Of a stretch of 64,000 bases of DNA, positions 60,074 through 64,000 are shown piece by piece. Every line of letters begins with the position of its first letter. The first letter of the stretch is position 1. The notes beneath the pieces were generated by a model that was not told the DNA's origin, did not search any database, and saw only the letters and a list, made by a program, of their open reading frames with translations. The translations under genes were made by a program, and so were the position numbers. The stretch comes from Pelagibacterium montanilacus (GTDB taxonomy: Bacteria; Pseudomonadota; Alphaproteobacteria; Rhizobiales; Devosiaceae). The DNA is taken from contig NZ_RZMX01000059.1 of the NCBI RefSeq assembly GCF_003992665.1, positions 186,001 through 250,000 of the forward strand, read 5' to 3'.

Positions 60074-60575
60074 GCGCGTGCGGGGCGAGGGCGTTCTGGC
60101 GCTGCCGGCCATCGCTGCGCTGGTGCGGCGGCAGGGCAGGGCGGGGCCCTATCTCGAGGCGCATCACATCGTCGCCGCCGAGCGGATCGCGCGGCTCTAT
60201 GAGCGATCCCGGCTGACCCCGAGGGTGACCATGCGCTACGAGCCTGTGCCCGGCGGGGGCCGGCAGGGGCGGCGGGAAGGGGGCAGCGATATCCCCGAGA
60301 TGGCGGCGGAGGCCCGCAAGGCGCTGGCCCGGCTGCATGGGCATTTGCCGCCCGACTGCATGGACGTGATCGTCGACGTGGTGGGGTATGAGAAAGGGCT
60401 GGGGGAGATCGAGGCGGCGCGGGGCTGGCCGCGCCGGTCCGCCAAGATGGTGCTGCGCATTGCGCTCGACCAGGCGGCGATCGCCTTCGGGCTGAGCGGT
60501 GCGGCCACGGGGGCGGCATCGGGGTCGGTGCGGGGCTGGGTGGCCCCGGACGGGCGGCCGACGCTGGTGGGCTGA
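60060..60575 (+). CDS. DUF6456 family protein
   Basis: 171 residues from the ATG at 60060, with AGGAGGG 8 nt upstream. The family pattern is visible: ALVRRQGRAGPYLEAHHIVAAERIARLYERS (in two parts), LTPRVTMRYEPV with a Gly-rich loop (GGGRQGRREGGSD) and a C-terminal helical region CMDVIVDVVGYEKGLGEIEAARGWPRRSAKMVLRIAL. I recognise this as the uncharacterised DUF6456 domain found in Alphaproteobacteria. Its translational coupling with the DnaA domain IV protein suggests the two act together. Confidence 0.78.
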   Translation: MMPAERVRGEGVLALPAIAALVRRQGRAGPYLEAHHIVAAERIARLYERSRLTPRVTMRYEPVPGGGRQGRREGGSDIPEMAAEARKALARLHGHLPPDCMDVIVDVVGYEKGLGEIEAARGWPRRSAKMVLRIALDQAAIAFGLSGAATGAASGSVRGWVAPDGRPTLVG

Positions 60576-60596
60576 AGCCCCGGCCGGCGCGCCGCG

Positions 60597-61022
60597 TTAC
60601 ATGTGGGCCTGCGCGTCCGAACGGATGCGGCCAACCATCGCGGAAAGCCCGTTGGCGCGCTGGGTGGAGAGATGCTCGCGGAGGCCGATGGAATCGAGGA
60701 TCGACACCGCATCGGTCTCGGCCACCTCGGCGGGCGTGCGGCCCGAATACAGCGCGAGCAGGATCGCAACGAGCCCTTTGACGATCATGGCGTCGGATTC
60801 CCCGCGATAGCGCAGGACGGTCTGGCCATCGACCGCGTCGGTTTCGGTGACCAGCCAGACCTGGGAGGCGCAGCCATGGACGCGGTTGGCTTCCGAGCGC
60901 TCGGCCTCTGCGAGCGGAGCCATCTGCTGGCCGAGCTCGATCAGGTATCTGTACCGGTCTTCCCAGTCATCGAGGAAGTCCAGGTTCTCGGCGATTTCGT
61001 CAAATTGCGGCGTTGTGCTCAT
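60597..61022 (-). CDS. sufE: SufE, cysteine desulfurase sulfur-acceptor protein
   Basis: 141 residues. The acceptor Cys is C51 in NRVHGCASQVWLV, in the conserved position, and the protein begins FDEIAENLDFLDDWEDRYRYLIELGQ, the usual SufE start. It takes sulfur from the desulfurase SufS for iron-sulfur cluster assembly; no other suf gene lies nearby, as is common for a second sufE location. It is convergent with the DUF6456 gene. Confidence 0.93.
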   Translation of the reverse strand: MSTTPQFDEIAENLDFLDDWEDRYRYLIELGQQMAPLAEAERSEANRVHGCASQVWLVTETDAVDGQTVLRYRGESDAMIVKGLVAILLALYSGRTPAEVAETDAVSILDSIGLREHLSTQRANGLSAMVGRIRSDAQAHM

Positions 61023-61051
61023 GGGCTCCTAGATAGACCCTCGCGGGTCAC

Positions 61052-61092
61052 AAAAAAAGGCCGCATGCGCATCAGGACTGCGTGTGCGGCCA
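61052..61092 (-). terminator. Rho-independent terminator of the small secreted protein gene
   Basis: On the minus strand a 12-bp stem (GGCCGCACACGC / GCGCATGCGGCC, with G-T pairs) and a 10-nt loop is followed by seven Ts. Confidence 0.8.
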
Positions 61093-61109
61093 ATTCACCC
61101 GAAGACGGT

Positions 61110-61421
61110 TTAACTTGCCCAGGCCGGCCGTGGGGGCGGGAAGGGGGCTTCGGCCGGCTGAGGCGCCGGGGTGGGGTCGGCTGGAGGCGAGGCGAGGGCG
61201 CCGGCGCGGTCGGCGACAAAACCCACGAGCCCGGTGACCGCAGCGCGGCCCGCGGCGCATTCGAGCGAGGTGCAGGCATTGGGATCGAACGCTTCGGCGA
61301 GCGAGCGGCCCGAGGCGGCGAGGTCCGCGCCAGCGGAGGCGGCTCCGGCGGGGCCGTGGTTGGGCGCCATGACCAGCCAGGCTGCACCGAGCCAGAATGC
61401 CGAGCGGAGAATGAAGCGCAT
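61110..61421 (-). CDS. Small secreted protein, DUF5330-like
   Basis: 103 residues. A signal or anchor segment (MRFILRSAFWLGAAWLVMAP) is followed by an Ala-rich body with two Cys in NACTSLECAAG that may form a disulfide, and a Pro-rich C-terminus. The N-terminal pattern RFILRSAFWLG is reminiscent of DUF5330 proteins; no function is known. It is followed by a strong terminator, so it is transcribed alone. Confidence 0.65.
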   Translation of the reverse strand: MRFILRSAFWLGAAWLVMAPNHGPAGAASAGADLAASGRSLAEAFDPNACTSLECAAGRAAVTGLVGFVADRAGALASPPADPTPAPQPAEAPFPPPRPAWAS

Positions 61422-61575
61422 GTCGCACCGCCTTTCACAACCGAAGGGTACCGATTGGGTGATCCTATGGGGTGCGCGTGAAGCGGGTATCGAAAAGACC
61501 GGACAAATTTATCTCGAATTTTATGAAAGTTGCAGAGCCCCCGGCAAGGATTGGTCAGGCAAGGAACTGTTTACG

Positions 61576-61656
61576 CTAACCCCAGTTTAAGGCCGTTCGG
61601 GAGCCTGATTCGTCCAACTCCGCGCCTCCCGTCGCTCTCACTTAAGGGTGTCTTAG
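61576..61656 (+). promoter_or_regulatory. Two near-consensus CtrA boxes upstream of the PAS kinase gene
   Basis: CTAA-CCCCAGT-TTAA (61576-61590) and TTAA-GGGTGTC-TTAG (61642-61656), each 7 of 8 matches to TTAA-N7-TTAA, lie 81-161 nt upstream of the kinase start at 61737. Confidence 0.35.
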
Positions 61657-61736
61657 GGCTTGAATGAAACTGTTGCCGTGCCGCCCGGACCTGGGCGGAC
61701 CGGACGCGTATCCTGTTCGAGAACACCGAGTATTTC

Positions 61737-63377
61737 ATGGTCAAGTCACTGCCAATGCGATCTTTTCTGGACCGGATCCCGGGCGCCGGCGCGCTTGCGG
61801 CCCATGTCCGGAGCCAGGCCGACCTCGCATGGGTCTCTGGCGTGCTGACCACGCTCGCCCTTGCTGGCCTCGTCTATCCATTCGCGCTGGCCGCGATGGT
61901 GACGGGCAGCTATGTCCCGCTCGTCGGAGCCTCGCTGGGGCTGGCCGGCTCGGCGCTGGCCCTGATGGCGCTGGCCCAGGGACGGACCGGCGCTGCGGTT
62001 CTGGTCCATGCGGCGATGCTGGCCGGCATCGGCACCATGCTGGTGCTTGCCGGTCCGCTCGCGATGGCGTTCGGGGTCGGAGTGCTGGCCCTGGCCGCGC
62101 TGGAAGCCGGTGCGCTGGCGCGGACCCTTGTCTCTGGCGCGGCCAGGACTGCACAGGGGCCCGAAAGCCTGATCGAGGCGCTGCCTGACCCGGTGGTTCG
62201 GTTCGACCCGGCGGGCCATCCGGTGTTCGTTTCGGCGCGCACGGCCGCGATTCTGGGATGCCGGCATTTCGAGCTCGACCACGGCGGTCTCCTCGCTCGG
62301 GTGCATGTGCTCGACCGGCCCGCCTACATGGCCGCGATTTCCGAGGCGACCCATGGGCGGATCGGCCGGACGGTCGAGATGCGCATGCGCCGCGATGCCG
62401 AGGCGCCGGGCGAGAGTGCGCAGTATCTGTGGATGGAAATGGCGCTCGAGCCGATCGAGGCGGATGCCGGTGCCACCAAAGGCCCGGTCGGCGCCGTGGC
62501 GCTCCTGCGCGACATCAGCGCCCGCAAGCGGATGGAAGCAGAAACCCGGGCCGGGCGCGCCGAAGCCGAGAAAGCATCGCTGGCCAAGTCGCGCTTCCTG
62601 GCGACCATCGGGCACGAGCTGCGCACGCCGCTCAATGCCATCGTGGGGTTTTCCGACTTGATGACCGCCGGGATCGGGGGCGAACTCAACCCGACCCATT
62701 CAGAATATGCCGGCCACATCAAGCAGAGCGGGTATCATCTTCTCGACGTGGTCAACATGCTGCTCGACATGTCGCGGCTCGAAGCGGGGCGGTTCGAGCT
62801 CCAGTGCGAGGCCTTCGACCCCGAAAAGATCGCGGCCCCCTGCATGCAGCTTGTGGAACAGGCCGCGGCCGACCGGGCGATCCGGCTGGTGCGCGCGGTG
62901 CCCACGACGCTGCCGCGGGTTCTTGCCGACGAGCGCGCGTGCCGGCAGATCCTGATCAACCTGCTCTCGAACGCGGTCAAGTTCAGCCATGACGGCGGCA
63001 CGGTCAGCCTCGCCATGAAACGCCAGGGCGCGATGCTCAACGTTTCGGTTACCGATACGGGCGTAGGAATGGAGCCCGAGACGATCGGGCGAATCGGCGA
63101 GCCGTTCCTGCAGGAGCAGACCGGCCTCGCGCGCCGCTTCGAAGGGACGGGCCTTGGCCTGTCGATCGTCAAGGCACTGGTCGAACTGCACGACGGGCAG
63201 CTTCACGTCATGTCCCGCCCCGGAGAGGGGACGGTGGTGACGGTGCTGCTCCCACTCGAAGGCCCCGAGCGCGCCCGTCCGCGGCCCTCGGCCGAAATCA
63301 CCGAACTCAGACCGGCCCGCACGGCCAGTGATGAGGAAAAATGGCAGCAAGACGAAAGAAAAAGCGCCGCAGGATGA
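61737..63377 (+). CDS. Membrane sensor histidine kinase with PAS domain (PleC/DivJ-like arrangement)
   Basis: 546 residues. Four hydrophobic segments lie in the first 130 residues (for example WVSGVLTTLALAGLVYPFAL). A PAS domain follows (about 145-265). The phosphoacceptor is in GHELRTPLNAIVGFSD (about residue 300), the N box in LINLLSNAVKFS, the G1 box in VTDTGVGM and the G2 box in GTGLGLSIVKALVELH. There is no receiver domain. The class is that of cell-cycle kinases such as PleC/DivJ, but a specific orthologue cannot be named. Two near-consensus CtrA sites lie upstream. It overlaps the next gene by 37 nt. Confidence 0.85.
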   Translation: MVKSLPMRSFLDRIPGAGALAAHVRSQADLAWVSGVLTTLALAGLVYPFALAAMVTGSYVPLVGASLGLAGSALALMALAQGRTGAAVLVHAAMLAGIGTMLVLAGPLAMAFGVGVLALAALEAGALARTLVSGAARTAQGPESLIEALPDPVVRFDPAGHPVFVSARTAAILGCRHFELDHGGLLARVHVLDRPAYMAAISEATHGRIGRTVEMRMRRDAEAPGESAQYLWMEMALEPIEADAGATKGPVGAVALLRDISARKRMEAETRAGRAEAEKASLAKSRFLATIGHELRTPLNAIVGFSDLMTAGIGGELNPTHSEYAGHIKQSGYHLLDVVNMLLDMSRLEAGRFELQCEAFDPEKIAAPCMQLVEQAAADRAIRLVRAVPTTLPRVLADERACRQILINLLSNAVKFSHDGGTVSLAMKRQGAMLNVSVTDTGVGMEPETIGRIGEPFLQEQTGLARRFEGTGLGLSIVKALVELHDGQLHVMSRPGEGTVVTVLLPLEGPERARPRPSAEITELRPARTASDEEKWQQDERKSAAG

Positions 63378-64000
63378 CAGCTTCGTCTCTCACCCACATT
63401 CCGCTTTCCATCGGTTCGGCGCTCCTGGCGCTTTCGGGCCGGGGGCTTTCCTGGGGCGCCGCGCAGGTCATGGCCGCGCCGATGGCCTCGGCGGTGCTGT
63501 TTACCGCCAGCGGCCTCGTGCTGATGGCGGGCACCAACGCGCTCTACCTCCAGGAAGGCAAACACCCCGCGCCGATGTTCTCGGTCCAGGGCCAGCAGGC
63601 AGCAGATGCGCCGCCGGCCATCGCCCCGGTGATGGCGACCCCGCCGATCCGGCCCGAAGGGCTCGAGATGGCCTCCGTGCCGCCCCCGGCCAGCGCCTCG
63701 CCCACACCGGCGCCCCAGCCCGAGCCGCCGAGCGAGAGCACTCCGGCCATCGGCAATGCCGATATCGCCGAGTTGCAGGAGCGGCTCTCGGCCATGGGAC
63801 TCTTTGACGGAACGGTGGACGGCTATTACGGGCCCAAGACCGCCGACGCGATCCGCGCCTTCGAGGCCCGCTCGGGCCTGCCGCGTACCGGAGCGGCGAG
63901 CCCGGACGTGCTGCGGGCCGTGCGCTCTGCTGGCGACCAGTCCTCGGCGGCCCCGGTCCCGACACCGTCTCCGGCGCCCGAGCCCACGCCAGTGGCCGCG
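63341..64000 (+). CDS. Peptidoglycan-binding-domain membrane protein, truncated by the window end
   Basis: At least 220 residues, running off the right edge. The start is taken at the ATG 63341 (MAARRKKKRRR, a strongly basic start preceded by GAGGAAAA); ATG 63374 is an alternative. Residues about 25-70 hold one or two hydrophobic segments, then an Ala/Pro-rich linker of about 75 residues. A PG_binding_1 domain follows: IAELQERLSAMGLFDGTVDG, YYGPKTADAIRAFEARSGL. A second Pro-rich linker begins at the window end. The protein is likely anchored in the inner membrane and binds the cell wall. Confidence 0.75.
   Translation, partial: MAARRKKKRRRMTASSLTHIPLSIGSALLALSGRGLSWGAAQVMAAPMASAVLFTASGLVLMAGTNALYLQEGKHPAPMFSVQGQQAADAPPAIAPVMATPPIRPEGLEMASVPPPASASPTPAPQPEPPSESTPAIGNADIAELQERLSAMGLFDGTVDGYYGPKTADAIRAFEARSGLPRTGAASPDVLRAVRSAGDQSSAAPVPTPSPAPEPTPVAA

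Noticed and set aside
1-64000. CRISPR arrays, insertion sequences, prophage, tRNA or rRNA genes
   Set aside because: No regularly spaced repeats, transposase, integrase, phage structural genes or cloverleaf sequences were recognised by reading. A dedicated tRNA scan was not possible.

Overview
The window looks like chromosomal DNA of a high-GC alphaproteobacterium of the order Hyphomicrobiales (Rhizobiales), possibly a Devosiaceae relative. This is an inference from several marks: a MucR/Ros regulator, an imuA-imuB-dnaE2 cassette behind an alphaproteobacterial LexA box (GTTC-N7-GTTC), perfect CtrA-type boxes (TTAA-N7-TTAA), a TIGR03808-like Tat-exported repeat protein, a DUF6456 protein, a Rhizobium-type (ReAV-like) asparaginase and RIME-like intergenic repeats. 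No rRNA, tRNA, CRISPR array, insertion sequence or prophage was recognised.

Layout. 1-9 kb: a sugar or sugar-acid catabolic cluster (truncated GMC oxidoreductase, omptin-like outer-membrane protein, beta-hydroxyacid dehydrogenase, gluconate-5-dehydrogenase-like SDR, SMP-30 lactonase) with a ribose-type ABC importer. 9-11 kb: a NarL-type two-component pair divergent from the importer. 11-21.3 kb: a second catabolic island: PuuE-like deacetylase, GntR/FCD regulator, NitT/TauT-type ABC importer, ACMSD-like amidohydrolase, second beta-hydroxyacid dehydrogenase, YdcZ-like transporter, cupin and classical L-asparaginase. Palindromes related to TTATCG-NN-CGATA lie before several of these genes and suggest one regulon. 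22.7-29.4 kb: a SorC regulator, an AcoC-like hydrolase, a free 77-residue lipoyl protein and a fused E1 alpha-beta thiamine-diphosphate dehydrogenase, with a divergent PfkB kinase and an IMPase-family phosphatase. I see this as the best candidate for an undescribed metabolic system.

29.4-37 kb: small membrane proteins, a multi-pass histidine kinase with its LuxR-type regulator, and a 1303-residue membrane protein joining a GH18-like domain, a CE4 deacetylase and a processive GT2 synthase behind a CtrA box. 37-43 kb: the SOS mutagenesis operon. 43-52.7 kb: PadR regulator, Rhizobium-type asparaginase, lipoprotein, Tat-exported beta-helix protein, LOG-like protein, a receiver-only regulator behind another CtrA box, superoxide dismutase, oligopeptidase B and MsrB. 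52.8-58.8 kb: a complete seven-gene Mrp Na+/H+ antiporter operon. 59-64 kb: mucR, a stand-alone DnaA domain IV protein paired with DUF6456, sufE, a hybrid-free PAS histidine kinase and a truncated peptidoglycan-binding-domain protein.

Across the window a dispersed repeat of about 100 bp (TAGAGC...GCTCTA) recurs. At four genes the stop codon falls at the very edge of the repeat. All assignments come from reading motifs by eye. No database search was run.
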